Assembly (NCBI RefSeq): GCF_963576615.1
Contig: NC_088711.1
Coordinates: 4,030,001 to 4,094,000, forward strand
Length of the DNA: 64,000 nucleotides
Source: Watersipora subatra
Taxonomy: Eukaryota > Bryozoa > Gymnolaemata > Cheilostomatida > Watersiporidae
Direction of reading: 5' to 3'
The translations under genes and the position numbers were made by a program. The notes under the pieces were generated by a model, which saw only the letters and a program-made list of their open reading frames with translations, was not told where the DNA came from and did no database searches. Shown here in pieces: positions 54,001 to 64,000 of the stretch; position 1 is the first letter of the stretch, and every line of letters starts with the position of its first letter.

Positions 54001-55962
54001 GAGTAAATGACCATCAGTTCATTTCTAAGAGCTATCACATAACGCTGAGCCCCTGAGCATTAGCTAAATTTGTTGGTTTCACGGCACAATCGATGAACGC
54101 TGACGAGTTCTGTTTTACCAAATAGGTAACCTCTAGTTATACATACTAGAAATTAATAACAAAGTAGTATAATACCGTTAGTAACTATAGCTACTTGCAG
54201 TAACTTCAGTGTGTTTAGTGGTTATGATCTGCGATAAAATGTAACATTAGTAAGTATGTAGTACGTACCAAATGGAGTTCTTACCTTCGAGACAGATGTA
54301 TAATATAAACTTTGAACTCAATTTAAATTAGTTTAGCTTACGTAACACACACTTAAAGCTAAATGTTTTAGTTTTATTATAGCTAAGGTTTTAGTATGTA
54401 TTTTACTAAACTAAACATTAATTTGGTCATAGCCTTTATCTTTGTTACCTGTTTCCGGTCTCGTTTTCACTATAACTCATAATGAATAATGCCGAGCTGA
54501 GAGCGAGCCTTGTATATCTTTCACACGTTATGAAAGAGATTTCGGCAAATATTATATCGTATCTTTGTTATTCTGATGCATGCAGCATACTGAACGCCAA
54601 ATTTGAACATCAAGAGACATTTTTGATTATACTATATGGCAAGAAAATTTGGAAGAGACAAATAAAACATTGTGTTCCACATCGTAAAATTAAAAAACTG
54701 TAAAACAGGGACGCCGTACCCGGGGTGCACTGTACATGTATTGCTACACAGTAATATACTTGTACTGCTCAACGACAATACACTTGTACTGCCATACAAC
54801 AACATACTTGTACTGCTATACGACACTATATTTGTGCTGCTATATGACAATACACTTGTACTGCCATACAACAACATACTTGTACTGCTATACGACACTA
54901 TATTTGTGCTGCTATATGACAATATACTTGTACTGCCATAAAACAACATACTTGTACTGCTATATGACACTATACTTGTGCTAGGAAGATGACAGAACCG
55001 AGTCTGTGCCATGAAGATAAGTATCTGCACATTTATTTTGAAACGCTGCAAGGTGGTCTATTGGTGCAGTTGTTCAGATGTTGTAATATTAAACTGAATG
55101 ATGAGAGTTCGAATCCTGTATCATCATCTGCGTCATCGGGATTTGATAACTGAGCTGTTTTCCAGTCCAGATAGCCTACTCTGGTACACCATTCTATTCT
55201 AGTCTCAATTTCAGTCTGAACTTTCTCTGCCTCATCGCTGTTTCAGCAAAAACGTGTCCAAATGTTTTCTGCTTCTTAGGTTATCAGCAACTAATGGAAG
55301 TTTTCTGGGCAATCACCAAAAAATTTATTCTTTCTCGAAGTTTTCATTTCTAACTTTTGGGCATAATTTTTGCAGGGAGGATGAATCCAGAATTTCGATT
55401 TAGGCCTCCACCGCCATCTTATGCTTCAGCTATGCAAGACCAGCGCAGTCACCTTCGACATCTCGCCATGGAGTCTTTAGCATTTACGCCTGGCTCTCCT
55501 CCGCCTTCATACAAGTCTCATACAAGCATTGAGAGGCCAGGGATCCATATCATATTTCCTAGGAATAACGAGTTTCCTACCTCCAACCCCCCTACCTACA
55601 GGCTGCGGAACTCACCCGAGAGGCCTTCGCTCACCGCCCTACAAGCAAGCAATTTTATGAATGATAGCCAAGATGTCTCTGCTAGATTTAGTGTTTCCTC
55701 AACGACTGCTCTTGTAGAGGCTGAGCAATGCGTTGGAGCTGGCCCTACAGAGGGTGTAGTGAACATGTCATTCACCTTGTCTGATCATCACACTGTAGAT
55801 ATGAGTTCTTTGGAACGAGACAGGAGCTGTCAAATCACTCATGCTGACGCTGTGAGGCCATCTAATACTATTGGCGAGTCCACTCATACGGACAGTGTTT
55901 TTCGTAACATACCTCAGAGCATAGCTGTTATATTAGAAGATGACCATTCATCAACGCTCTAG
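39077..55962 (+). CDS. Two-span membrane protein with Arg-rich N-half and PPxY tail (TMEM171-like), 570 residues
   Basis: Coding exons 39077-40022, 42771-42950 and 55376-55962 total 1713 nt, with phase 1 at both introns and GTAAGT donors at both. An in-frame TGA upstream in the same exon supports the ATG at 39077. Residues 1-215 are Ser/Thr/Pro-rich and probably disordered. Residues 221-245 are almost all Arg/His. A Cys cluster (CCSALACRICLANC, about 260-273) could be palmitoylated. Hydrophobic spans at about 279-300 and 321-338 form a hairpin, so both ends are probably cytosolic. A second basic patch follows (RRNRRRRQRQ). The tail has PPPPSY (386-391), PPPSY and PPTY motifs, ligands for WW domains such as those of Nedd4-type ubiquitin ligases. 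Vertebrate TMEM171 also combines short hydrophobic spans with several PPxY motifs, but the resemblance is architectural. AATAAA is at 56070-56075. Confidence 0.75.
40023..40342. repeat. Minisatellite, 32-bp unit x 10, starting exactly at a splice donor
   Basis: The unit is gtaagtagtagtgtaggtac followed by atggtagtatgg. Unit 1 begins at the first base of the intron (40023, GTAAGTG); nine further units follow in a constant 32-bp register to 40342. The first six bases are GTAAGT in eight units, GTGAGT in one and GTACGT in one. Open frames seen here on the minus strand are by-products. Confidence 0.97.
40438..41050. repeat. Minisatellite, 30-bp unit x about 20
   Basis: The unit is catatatgtatatatgaact plus cctaaactac, with a palindromic catatatgtatatatg core. 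It lies about 100 bp after the 32-bp array in the same intron. Confidence 0.97.
42130..42552. mobile_element. MITE, family member 1 (long inverted arms)
   Basis: The left arm contains ttgtagattttatcaga and ctatcatttgcgattgtttt; the right arm (about 42489-42552) is its reverse complement. The centre includes gatcaattgaaagtgcgatt. Related copies lie at 50798-51096 and, partially, at about 47600-47870. It sits in the first coding intron of the TMEM171-like gene. Confidence 0.8.
43451..43620. repeat. Two imperfect copies of a sequence of about 68 bp
   Basis: gatagtcgcccatgctctaa followed by atgggaagg recurs as gatagtcttccatgctctaa with atgggaggg. A little further on, at about 43840-43925, three copies of a roughly 35-bp sequence containing aaccaatgaggc are present. 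Both are within an intron. Confidence 0.75.
45018..45100. repeat. Short tandem repeat, 12-bp unit x about 7
   Basis: The unit is atttgatctacc, drifting to atttaatctacc. The minus-strand frame across it (44970-45242) contains the resulting NGRS/NGRL repeat and is not considered coding. Confidence 0.85.
45416..45538. repeat. Tandem repeat, 41-bp unit x 3
   Basis: Three almost identical copies containing cactacttgacatgagcagc and aagtgtccgagtgt, in an exact 41-bp register (123 bp). Confidence 0.95.
45630..46345 (-). mobile_element. tRNA-like SINE or composite repeat, copy 2, split by a tandem array
   Basis: One flank is tatatataaatatcagggtt. A tRNA-like head on the minus strand (about 45795-45713) has a B-box-like GAGTTCAATTCTAG and an A-box-like GTGTAACAGATGG. 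The other end, gccgggcattcacctaat near 46330, is also seen in copy 1 at about 20150. The 26-bp array at 46008-46220 lies inside it. Confidence 0.45.
46008..46220. repeat. Tandem repeat, 26-bp unit x 8
   Basis: The unit agttactataatatagttaa plus tataat is repeated virtually without error. Confidence 0.95.
46381..46394. repeat. Poly-C tract
   Basis: A run of about 13 consecutive C residues next to the end of the tRNA-like repeat, unusual in this AT-rich window. Confidence 0.9.
46672..48450. mobile_element. pogo/Tigger-like inverted-repeat element, copy A (interrupted)
   Basis: The left end cagtgcccccttaagttacg starts at 46672 after a TA. Repeated ttacgatt / tacgatttg / ctacgatg words, typical of Tigger-type termini, follow. 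Sequence to 47128 and from 48210 onward aligns with the reverse complement of copy B (54225-54732 and some sequence left of it). A tail near 48400 (tttgcgatgcaaacgttaga) suggests the far end, but its exact limit is unclear. No intact transposase was seen. The central kilobase is a separate insertion. Confidence 0.7.
47129..48209. mobile_element. hAT-type element nested in the pogo-like element
   Basis: The ends are taggtttgcac and, on the opposite strand, tagggatggca, typical short hAT termini. They are flanked by an 8-bp duplication, gtcctaac (47121-47128) and gtcataac (48210-48217), one mismatch apart. The host sequence joins cleanly across the gap when compared with copy B. The interior has many taactcga / gataactcga words, a copy of the MITE family (about 47600-47870) and a hairpin built on aatgatatacagcccc. 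No transposase was recognised. Confidence 0.8.
50798..51096. mobile_element. MITE, family member 2
   Basis: The arms tagtagattctatcggta ... ctatcatttacgattgttt and aataatcgcaaatgataaa ... ttaaaatctacta are inverted relative to each other. The central region retains gatcaattgaaagtgcgatt in the opposite orientation from member 1. The plus-strand frame 50903-51088 lies wholly inside and is not a gene. Confidence 0.75.
53102..53862. repeat. Minisatellite, 33-bp unit x about 23, carrying GTAAGT
   Basis: The unit is gtaagttagctaggcatact followed by ggcaagttaaact. It lies on the sense strand of the second intron of the TMEM171-like gene. The unit is a multiple of three, so long minus-strand frames (53267-53491 and 53498-53965, repeated LPVCLANLQFN) result and are not considered genes. 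Confidence 0.96.
54225..54732. mobile_element. pogo/Tigger-like element, copy B (inverted relative to copy A)
   Basis: The right end is cggggtgcactg followed by TA (54733-54734), the reverse complement of the start of copy A. Alignment continues through cgagacagatg, taaaatgtaac and onward. The frames at 54482-54703 (here) and 46744-46950 (copy A, minus) share residues such as ISAN and LNAKFE/PNAKFE, reflecting the common ancestor sequence. Confidence 0.75.
54745..54985. repeat. Higher-order tandem repeat, 72 bp built from about 24-bp subunits
   Basis: Subunits resemble acaatacacttgtactgct. Every third subunit repeats almost exactly (cacttgtactgccatacaac at 54781 and 54853), giving a 72-bp higher-order period. 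It starts directly beside the end of copy B. Confidence 0.9.
55052..55130 (+). other. tRNA-like sequence (SINE head or tRNA pseudogene)
   Basis: ggtggtctattggtgcagtt resembles a tRNA 5' part with an A box (tggtgcagttg). A near-perfect B box, agttcgaatcc, lies at 55106-55116. The intervening arm cannot be folded into a good cloverleaf by eye, so a functional tRNA is unlikely. Confidence 0.4.
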
Positions 55963-57529
55963 CCATGTCGAGGAGTCAGCGTTTTAGTTTGGGCTATTGA
56001 CTTTTGTCAGAAATGTGAGAATTATATATTCAGCAGCAACGAGGCCATGACATTTCAATGGGCTGTTTCAATAAAAGTAAGTTAGTACTTGTTAGCGAAG
56101 AAAGGTCATAAAGGTCATAAAACTAGCTTAGGAACTAAGGTGCACCTCATGTGTCTGCCAAGTATATGAGTGCGACATGAGGCAGTCAGTTATGAAAACT
56201 GAACGTATTTGTGACTGTTAGCCTTGTATTGTAAAAACACACTAACAACTGCTATAAATCTTCCTCAGCTAATTGATTCTCGACTTGCGAACATTCTGCT
56301 CTTAAAATTTGGAGTTGTTCACTTTTTAATGTAAAGAAGTCAGTCATAACTGGTCAACACGGGCTCGCTCAACTTTTATAGCATATATAACATATGTCAG
56401 ATTTGTGCATTATTTTTCATGTAGGTGCTTACAAAAGTTGTGACAACTTGGTGACTCAATATGTTGTACTCACAAGATCTTAATATTATTATATTCAACC
56501 TAGACAATTTATAATTTCTAGCGTTTTTCAGATTACAAAGTTGTTCTATATATTCTACAGAGACATGAGTCATTGTATTTATTACTTACATTTTGCAATA
56601 TACAGACATTCTGCAGAGGCCTTACTTTCTTCAGAACCCAAACTAGTCATTGCCAGTGATCAAGTTTACTATCCAATGGCTGAGATGGTTTTACGTATAT
56701 AACAGACATGTCAGGCATATACCAAAAGTAAAAACTTGACTCATTAAAGCATCAACTTGTAAAATAAACCAATCATTGTGAGAACATAACTTCTACTCTG
56801 CCACTCTTCTACATAGACACCGTAGCTGAAGAAAGTCTTAGATGAAGCGCTTCTCTTCAATCCTACATTCATCTATACATAATATCTGAGACTTAGCTGA
56901 ATATATCAACTAGTTAGTAAATCCCAGGGGCTGTATGTGAAGAGACAATGTGTAACCCCTTGTAAACTAGAAGAGTGATAAATTCATGTTTGGAATGGTG
57001 TAGTCAAATACTATAATTCTCAAACAGCACCAACCTAAACATTTACAGCTGAGTAGTTTCAACAACTGAGAGGTGAGAGTAAATTATGTAGGAATGAGTT
57101 TAGGGTTTCGCTCATTGTTTTCTGAACTAGTAAAAACTGTAGCCCTAAGGCTAGTACTGTAGCCCTAAGGCTAGTACTGTAACAGTCTATCACAGTATAA
57201 ATTTTTATCACTAATAGTAGATAAGGTCCAACACCAGCTGTATTGCTCTTCAAAAGTGTTGCAACCCGCCGAGTGTTTATACTTTTTGGTCAAGAATGGA
57301 TAGCAAGAGGAGTGAATAGGGCATATTCAAACACAAGTGTTGTTATTATTCAGTTTATGCTGGTATATGTATTTCTGCAATGGTTTTTTTCTAAAATTAT
57401 TACAATTGACCAATTGCAAGGTATGTTTAAATGCTGGTTTTTTGTAGATATATTACTAATGAACACTGTAAATTTGAATCCTCGATACATTTATTTATCT
57501 GATTGGTTATAGAACAGGCGTTGCTATAA
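55963..57529. other. 3' UTR and downstream intergenic DNA
   Basis: The first roughly 110 bp are the 3' UTR of the TMEM171-like gene up to AATAAA at 56070. The rest is AT-rich with a 20-bp direct duplication (tgtagccctaaggctagtac) at about 57140-57180. No gene was recognised. Confidence 0.5.
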
Positions 57530-59430
57530 AAGTCTTTGTCCCACAACCAAACACGAGCGAAGCGATCGTTTGGTCCCACGACCAAACACGAGCGAAGCGG
57601 TTGTTTGGGAGATTTATGATAAATGCATATGTGCACACAACTCCTGAAAGATTATCCGTTAACTGCCGGGACCAAACCTTTGTACCGAAGTTTTATCAAC
57701 AAATTTAACCATTTTTGTGTAGAGTCGTTTAAGTATAATAATGATACAAAACACATAAACATATTTAAATATGTTACCAAGCCTTGAAAAAGATTCCGCA
57801 GTATCCTAAAACCAACCCATCTGATCGGATTATACATAAATAGACAGATTAGTTTGGCCAAAAAGTGCGATAAAAACTTGACAAGCTTTTTCTAATCAAA
57901 CTTAAGATCGGCCAACGAAACGCCAATAAGGCCGTGCGATAAATAGTAGAACTGTTAAGTCGTGTGCATTTCACGAGAAAAACGTGCACGTTTCACCAGT
58001 CTATATCATTGTCTAATTGCCGAAGGTTTCTGTAATTAACGTAAAAGTACTGAAAATTAATCGTTTCTTTTTTGCCGATTCTACGGGACTCTGACATTTT
58101 GAAAACTTATAACGAGTACTTTGGTATTCCAACTGATGTCCAAAGCAGTGAAAGTAAAGGAAATGACGATGATATTTTTCTAACGATTCTTACAATATTA
58201 CATATAAGAATATTACAATATTTAAGTGTAAGAATAATTATTCGATTTTATAAGATTATTATAAGAGTTAGTTATAAGAATAATCATTCGAATTTACAAG
58301 ATCGAAGTATATAGTGTCTGATGGTGTGCAATATGTTACTGTTATTATTTTTGTTGATGGTACTACGGCTGTGCTCAATATTGCGGTACTGCCAAGCCGT
58401 TTTTAATATCTGCAAAATTAAGTACGTAATAGGCCTACATTTTCTTATAGATATACATGTACATATATTTTTATGACAACTGGCTAAAATCTGTTTAGAT
58501 TTTTAAATTCAGCATAATTAGATATAAATACAGATATAAATATTTAGATATAAATACAGAAATCTAGATAATTATCACAACTTCTTGATATTGGTTGCTA
58601 TGACCAATGATATACAGCCCCCAGCTATATATATTATATATATATATGTGTATATTACACAGCAACTTGCCATTTTACTTCTAATATTGCATTTCTCCTA
58701 TTGCAGGGAAAAATATAAACATATAATCTTTTCCTTTCATTATTGCTGTTTGTTGTACATAATAACACCCAGTACATTACAGCTACCATTGCAGTTCTCC
58801 TATTGCACTGCAGTGCCATTTGACTGCTAATATTGCATTTTTCAACCAGGTACTACCCTTTCATTTTCCATTATCACTTTGGTCGTGGGCTGTATGACAG
58901 GGGAATGTCTAGGAATAATTATTCGATTGTATAAGATTTAATTAAAAGAATAAGCATTTGAATTTACAAGATCGAAGTATATAGTGACCGATGTCGGGCA
59001 ATATGTTACTGTCATTATTTTTTCTAAATAGTTTTGTTAAATCGATTTTCTAAAAATCTATATAAATATCACAACTTCTTGATATTGTTAGCTAAGACAT
59101 TTTAAAATGTAAACAAAATTGTGCATTGATTTTCTATTATTACTGTATTACTAGTAATTATTGGTTATTCTAATAATATCAGTGCATTTTACTTCTAATA
59201 TTGCATTTCTTTTATTGCGGGGAGCGATATAAACATATAATATTTTCCTTTCATTATTGCTGTTTGTTGTACATAATAACACCCAGTACATTACCGCTAC
59301 CATTGCAGTCATCCTATTGCACTGCAGTGCCATTTGACTGCTAATATTGCATTTCTCAACCATCAGTACCCTTTCTTTTTTCCAATATCACTTTGGTCGT
59401 AGGCTGTATGACAGGGGAATTTCTAGTTTA
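57530..59430. mobile_element. Dispersed element copies, inverted relative to those in PDE12 intron 6
   Basis: The block 57530-58200 matches the reverse complement of 24740-25400 (cccacgaccaaacacgag, tgccgaaggtttctgtaatt, tgatgtccaaagcagtgaaa). 58560-58920 and 59040-59430 are two copies of the block at 24318-24720, ending in tgtatgacaggggaat. A local duplication gatttggtc-cccacgaccaaacacgagcga occurs twice at 57540-57600. No transposase was recognised. Confidence 0.8.
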
Positions 59431-60572
59431 TTAGGAGTGATATACATACGTATATTATATACATATGTCTATGCATGTTTCGCGGTGCATCTCATTGTAA
59501 GACATACATCTATCACTTACTATCCCATTATTTACCGTTCCTAGATGGCTGGGTTGTCACTCATGGAAATGCCAATTCATACATTCTGAATATTTACTCA
59601 CTAATCATTCTAATTGGCATTCAGTTCACTGAATAAAGCAAGCTAAAATGTTTGCTCATGGTATGGACGAATATGTGAAGTTACTTTTATAATAGGAAAT
59701 CAACTCGAAAGAAAAATATGTGGAATCGTCTACACAATATAGAGACAACTTTAAATTTGTTCATCACAAGTTTTTCCTCCGAGTTTATAGGTTTGGGCTC
59801 TCCACATTCGAAAGAATAGCAAGTTCTCCAAAGTTAGTTCAGCAATCTATCATCATCCAATCATAAATTAGTAGACCAATTTTGGACCAATAGTGGACAT
59901 CTGTGCGAGTTGAAAATCAGTTATTTCTAACTTTTGCTTGTAAGCTAGTCTCTCATCCCTTATGCTTGTTGAACTCCTTAGTGTCAGGATGCAGTTTTGT
60001 CCAACAAAATTCCTACTTGCTGGTTTAGCACTAATAAATTAGAAGAAGCATAGTAAATGAGCTATTCATGTAGCGACAAATAAGGTGATCGATGGTGCTA
60101 TGAGTGATGCATCTTTTCTCATGATAGCATTTAACGCCCAAACTTGCTAGATATACAAGGCATCTCAAGATACCAACTGCAGAGTGTTTACTAAGCAGAT
60201 GAGAGATTGCTATCAATTGCGATACATACCAAAAGACATACCTGTACAACGCTGTCATCTACGCTCACCCTTTGTATATAATTAATACATAAAAAAACAT
60301 TCCATACGAATCTATACTCATTTTATACATATATAAAAATATATTAACGATTGATAACAGCAACAAAATGATTATACCGCGAATGACTCATTGTAACATA
60401 AACTTTAACGCATTGTATGTGTAGGTCACAATAGATGTAAAATACTCAATGATCAAAATATAACATACTTTGCGATAGACACTGCTTCACATACCTTGTG
60501 CATTAAATTATAGTACAAGTACACTGCTAAATGCAAAAAAATTGAAAGGCAGGCCTAAAAAATGCAACTCAG

Positions 60573-63500
60573 CTAAACAAATGTTACTTTTACAGGCTCA
60601 ACCGTTGCTTGCTGAGACCCTTGAGAAGTTTTATATTGCTGTTCATAAAAATTGTATTCAGAGTTCGTACTCATCGTATGAGAATCTTCGAGTAATAAAG
60701 TGTGAGTGGTAGGTGAGGGCGTCGAGCGATCGACGGGGTCATGAGTCGATCGCTCTTCATCGTGAAATATGAGTGGCTGATGATGAGCATAACTGAGTCT
60801 GTTACCAGGGTTGTTGCCTGGTAATGTGTTTGTTTGCGATTGGCTGATGGGGACTGTCTTATTGCTACTGTTGGCTGAAAAGGCAAGCTGGCTAGATCTA
60901 TGCAGTGAGTCTTTGTAAGATGGCGGGACCTTTGGACCGAGCGGTGTGCTTGATACCAACTCATTGCCAAATTGCGGAGGAGGTGGCAGATCAACAGGAA
61001 GTGGCGAGAGAGGAAGCTTTGGAGTAAGTGTACCGTCAAGCGTTCTGTTGTCTGCCTGAAGTGTGGCATTCATGTCAGGGGTTCTGCTGACGTATGGCAA
61101 GTGAGAGTGACCTTGAATAGCTGTATAATAACTACTGTTTAGTTTAGAAGGGGGTGTGCTAAAGCCAGCCTCGTTTGATAGGGGCTGAAGAGTATTGTTC
61201 TGAGGCAATGATTCAGCGAGTGTGTGAGAATGTGAGAGGTGGCTGTTGCTGGAACATCCATAGAGAGGGTTACCATCACTACAAGGTGGATACCGTGGTA
61301 CTCGAGAGTCTTGTCCGTCATCAAAGGCTGGTGGATCAGAGGATGCTGTACTAGATTGGTCATTGAAGAGCACACTGCATAAAATAGCAACATACTACGA
61401 GTGAACAGTCAATATGTGTATGAAGAAACATACATATAAAATAGCTTCTTATCTCATTGGATGCAGCATTTAATTCCAGTGAGACTACTCAAGAAGTGAC
61501 TAGAGTGACTCATTGTTACCGACTAGCGCATTGTTACCGACTAGCGGAGAGCAACATAAAACTTGGCTTGTAATTGAACAGTTTGACAGGAAACGCTTCT
61601 AAATAACACTTTAATTAGCAGTTGTCAAAAAACCGTCTGGTTTCCATTTAATATCGGTAGATAGAACAGAAACTGTTATATGCGAAGCAAGTTCTTTTGC
61701 AACAAACTAAAAGGGTTTGGGCAGCCAACTCGCAATTGGCCAGTTATGGCCGACCGCTGTTTTTTTTACATGAACCAGTACATCAACAGTTGAGTAATGA
61801 CTTTAACACTGTTTTTAATAGTTCAGAGATAAATTTTTAAAAACGTTGCATACTTGAAAGCATATTACATAATATATTATATAATGTTGCATACTAAAAA
61901 TGTATTTTTGCATACTTTCATATTGAGGATGCTTTGCAAAAGACATTTGATGATCCAAAATCTTTTTTATACCGTCCATCATTTCGGCTCCAAAAAGAGA
62001 AATAGTGCCAATTTGGCATTAAAGCAGACTACTATATTGTGAAACTACAGTAACTGTTTGATTTACTGCTAACCCATTGTTTCTCAAGCATAACTTAGCC
62101 AATTTTGTGTAAAAAAAATTCCAGATGGCTAAACATTAGTGTGTAAAATTTTGCATGCAACAGATCTAAGAAAAAGAGACAGACACTACCTGGTCAAAAC
62201 TCTCAGAGCTACAGCCTACAAGGACTTCCTGTATGCTAGATGCAATGATAGTTATTTAAATCTCATCCCTGCTGACTGGTCTTCACATTTCAGGCAAGGT
62301 CCTCAACACATGTACCAGATATCAAATATAAAAACTATACTTATTCTAAATATACTGAGAACCAATAAGAAATGGTTTGGAATATGAATATAAATAAGGT
62401 GAAAAAGAAACACCGGGGTGTCACACTGACTTCTTTGGTAGAAACCAGCTGCACATTTTGTCAGCTAAAGAATAGACAAATATCCCCAATGTACAGATCT
62501 TGCATCGCTGCTTAGACGTCATTGCCCTGCCCTCACTGTCGTAATTACTTGCTCCCTAGCCCATACTCTATTAAAATCACAAGCATTACATCAAACCCTT
62601 GCTTAGCTGCCCTCCGCTGCAGTGCCAGTAGAGAAGTGGATATGGCCTTGAGCTACATGTATGTTTGCAAGTAACAGATAGAGCAGAGTGCTACACTGGC
62701 AGCCTTGAACAGGAGTAGGCAGCGATCAGCAGTCAGTAGATAAATACAACCAACAGATGAAGACAGCAGAGCAGAAATTAAGAAAGATCTTAAACAACCC
62801 AAATTACCAAATTATTTGCATCACAATCATTGCTATAATGTTGGAGATAAACATTGAAATTCATAAACATTTGGTAAATTTTTAATGCAAATACTCTACT
62901 AGTCCTATAAGTTACCTCTACTAGTCCTATAAGTTACCTCTACTAGTCCTATAAGTTACCTTTACTAGTCCTATAAGTTACCTTTACTAGTCCTATAAGC
63001 TACCTTTACTAGTTCTGTAAGCTACCTCTACTAGTCCAGTAAGTTACCTCTACTAGTCCTATAAGTTACCTTTACTAGTGCAGTAAGTTACCTCTACTAG
63101 TCCTATAAGTTACCTCTACTAGTCCTATAAGTTACCTCTACTAGTCCAGTAAGTTACCTCTACTAGTCCTATAAGCTACCTCTACTAGTCCAGTAAGTTA
63201 CCTCTACTAGTCCTTTAAATTACCTCTACTGGTCCTGTAAGTTACCTCTGCTAGTCCAGTAAGTTACCTCTACTACTCCTGTAAGTTACCTCTACTACTC
63301 CTGTAAGTTACCTCTACTAGTCCTGTAAGTTACCTCTACCAGTCCTATAAGTTACCTCTACTAGTCCAGTAAGTTATCTCTACTAGTCCAGTTAGTTACC
63401 TCTACTAGTCCTGTAAGTTACCTCTACTAGTCCTGTAAATTACCTCTACTGTTCCTGTAAGTTACCTTTACTAGTCCTATAACTTACCTCTACTAGTCCT

Positions 63501-63931
63501 GTAAGTTACCTCTACTAGTTTTGTAAGTTATCTCTACTACTCCTGTAAGTTACCTCTACTAGTCCTGTAAGTTACCTCTACTAGTCCTGTAAGTTTCCTC
63601 TACTAGTCAAGTAAGTTACCTCTACTACTCCTGTAAGTTAGCTCTACTACTCCTGTAAGTTACCTCTACTAGTCCAGTAAGTTATCTCTACTAGTCCTAT
63701 AAGTCACCTCTACTAGTTCTGTAAGTTACCTTTGCTCAGGCATGCTATGACTGCGAGCCCCATTTTTGCTGACCCTTGTTTGGGGTGGAGACATAGAGCC
63801 GTCATCAGTTTCAGAATGCTGGTCACTGCTGGACTTGAGAAACTCTGGCATCTCACTGACGTCTATGCTAAGACCCCTCTGGTCATCAATACGGGAGCTC
63901 TGGACTTTTGTTAACATATCTAAGAATATTT
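60573..63931 (-). CDS. C-terminal part of a protein with a PPxY motif and PDZ-ligand-like end (last two exons)
   Basis: The upstream exon 63931-63730 (acceptor TTCTGTAG, donor GTAACT) joins in phase to the terminal exon 61374-60573 (acceptor TTTATGCAG, stop codon at 60573-60575). Together they encode about 333 residues; the rest lies beyond the right edge. The chain is Ser/Pro/Thr-rich and probably disordered, like a cytoplasmic tail. It contains PPAF, PPPPQF and VPPSYKDS (a PPxY, WW-domain ligand) and ends VKVTFV, which fits the class I PDZ ligand pattern S/T-x-hydrophobic. No membrane span lies in the visible part. I do not recognise the family; a receptor or adhesion-protein tail would fit. 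The GTG at 61373 is not a start codon but follows the acceptor. Its intron carries the 22-bp array. Confidence 0.7.
61380..62893. other. Intron of the minus-strand gene, no further exon recognised
   Basis: The stretch holds a plus-strand open frame at 62139-62387 (82 codons, no ATG at its start, no splice support, no known motif) that I could not assign; it might be a decayed mobile-element fragment. Otherwise nothing was seen. Confidence 0.35.
62894..63729. repeat. Minisatellite, 22-bp unit x 38, starting exactly at a splice donor
   Basis: On the minus strand the unit is GTAACTTACAGGACTAGTAG plus AG. The first unit occupies 63729-63708 and begins with the first base of the intron after the exon ending at 63730. 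The array spans 836 bp, exactly 38 units. Most units therefore reproduce AGAG|GTAACTTA, a splice-donor-like sequence; variants include GTGACT, ATAACT and CTAACT. Confidence 0.96.
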
Positions 63932-64000
63932 CTACAGAAAAAATGCACATGTGTTTTGAATGATCAGTTATGATGACCTGTGACGCTGAGTAGTAGCACC

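Noticed and set aside
54482..54703. 73-codon ORF similar to the ORF at 46744-46950
   Set aside because: The similarity reflects two copies of a pogo-like mobile element, and the shared part lies in its non-coding terminal region; neither frame shows a transposase motif.
55052..55130. Functional tRNA gene
   Set aside because: The B box is good but no proper cloverleaf could be drawn; it is more likely a SINE head or pseudogene.
62139..62387. 82-codon plus-strand ORF (DLRKRDRHYLVKTLRATAYK in part)
   Set aside because: No ATG start, no splice support and antisense within an intron; not enough to call a gene, although a mobile-element remnant is possible.

Overview
This is a window of AT-rich, intron-rich animal nuclear DNA. 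The genes are split by canonical GT/AG introns, there are many minisatellites, and nested DNA-transposon remnants are common. Nothing bacterial is present. The interleaved arrays, short exons and the divergence of the one clearly recognised gene fit a marine invertebrate, possibly a lophotrochozoan, but the phylum cannot be settled from the sequence alone.

Layout from left to right. (1) About 2422-6823 (+): the last four coding exons of an unrecognised gene whose protein ends in a helical, probably coiled-coil segment. (2) About 11277-11549 (+): a TATA-containing promoter and a first coding exon; a possible terminal exon lies at 14810-14872. (3) 16738-35350 (-): a complete eight-exon PDE12 gene (mitochondrial 2',5'-phosphodiesterase of the EEP nuclease superfamily). 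All phases match across the seven introns and the summed CDS is 2004 nt. (4) 36178-55962 (+): a gene for a two-membrane-span protein with an arginine-rich N-terminal half and PPxY motifs in its C-terminal tail, reminiscent of vertebrate TMEM171. Its leader exons can encode a separate 53-residue upstream ORF. (5) 63931-60573 (-), running off the right edge: the last two coding exons of another protein with a PPxY motif and a PDZ-ligand-like C-terminus.

Between and inside these genes are at least fifteen tandem arrays (12-72 bp units) and several dispersed elements: a Tc1/mariner-type element nested inside another one (31189-32294); a hAT-type element with an 8-bp target duplication inserted in a pogo/Tigger-like element (46672 to about 48450), which has a second, inverted copy at 54225-54732; a MITE with long inverted arms (28421-29307); a three-copy MITE family; a multi-copy element of about 0.5-2 kb shared by PDE12 intron 6 and the region 57530-59430; and tRNA-like SINE heads.

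The most striking structure is the relation between minisatellites and 5' splice sites. In two unrelated genes the first array unit begins exactly at the intron's first base, and the array has a whole number of units from there: 10 x 32 bp at 40023-40342 and 38 x 22 bp at 63729-62894. Nearly every unit therefore carries a copy of the 5' splice site. Two further arrays (30006-30725 on the PDE12 strand, and 53102-53862) also repeat a good 5' splice-site consensus once per unit, and the first of these abuts a candidate 20-nt micro-exon. This looks like repeated tandem duplication seeded at splice donors.
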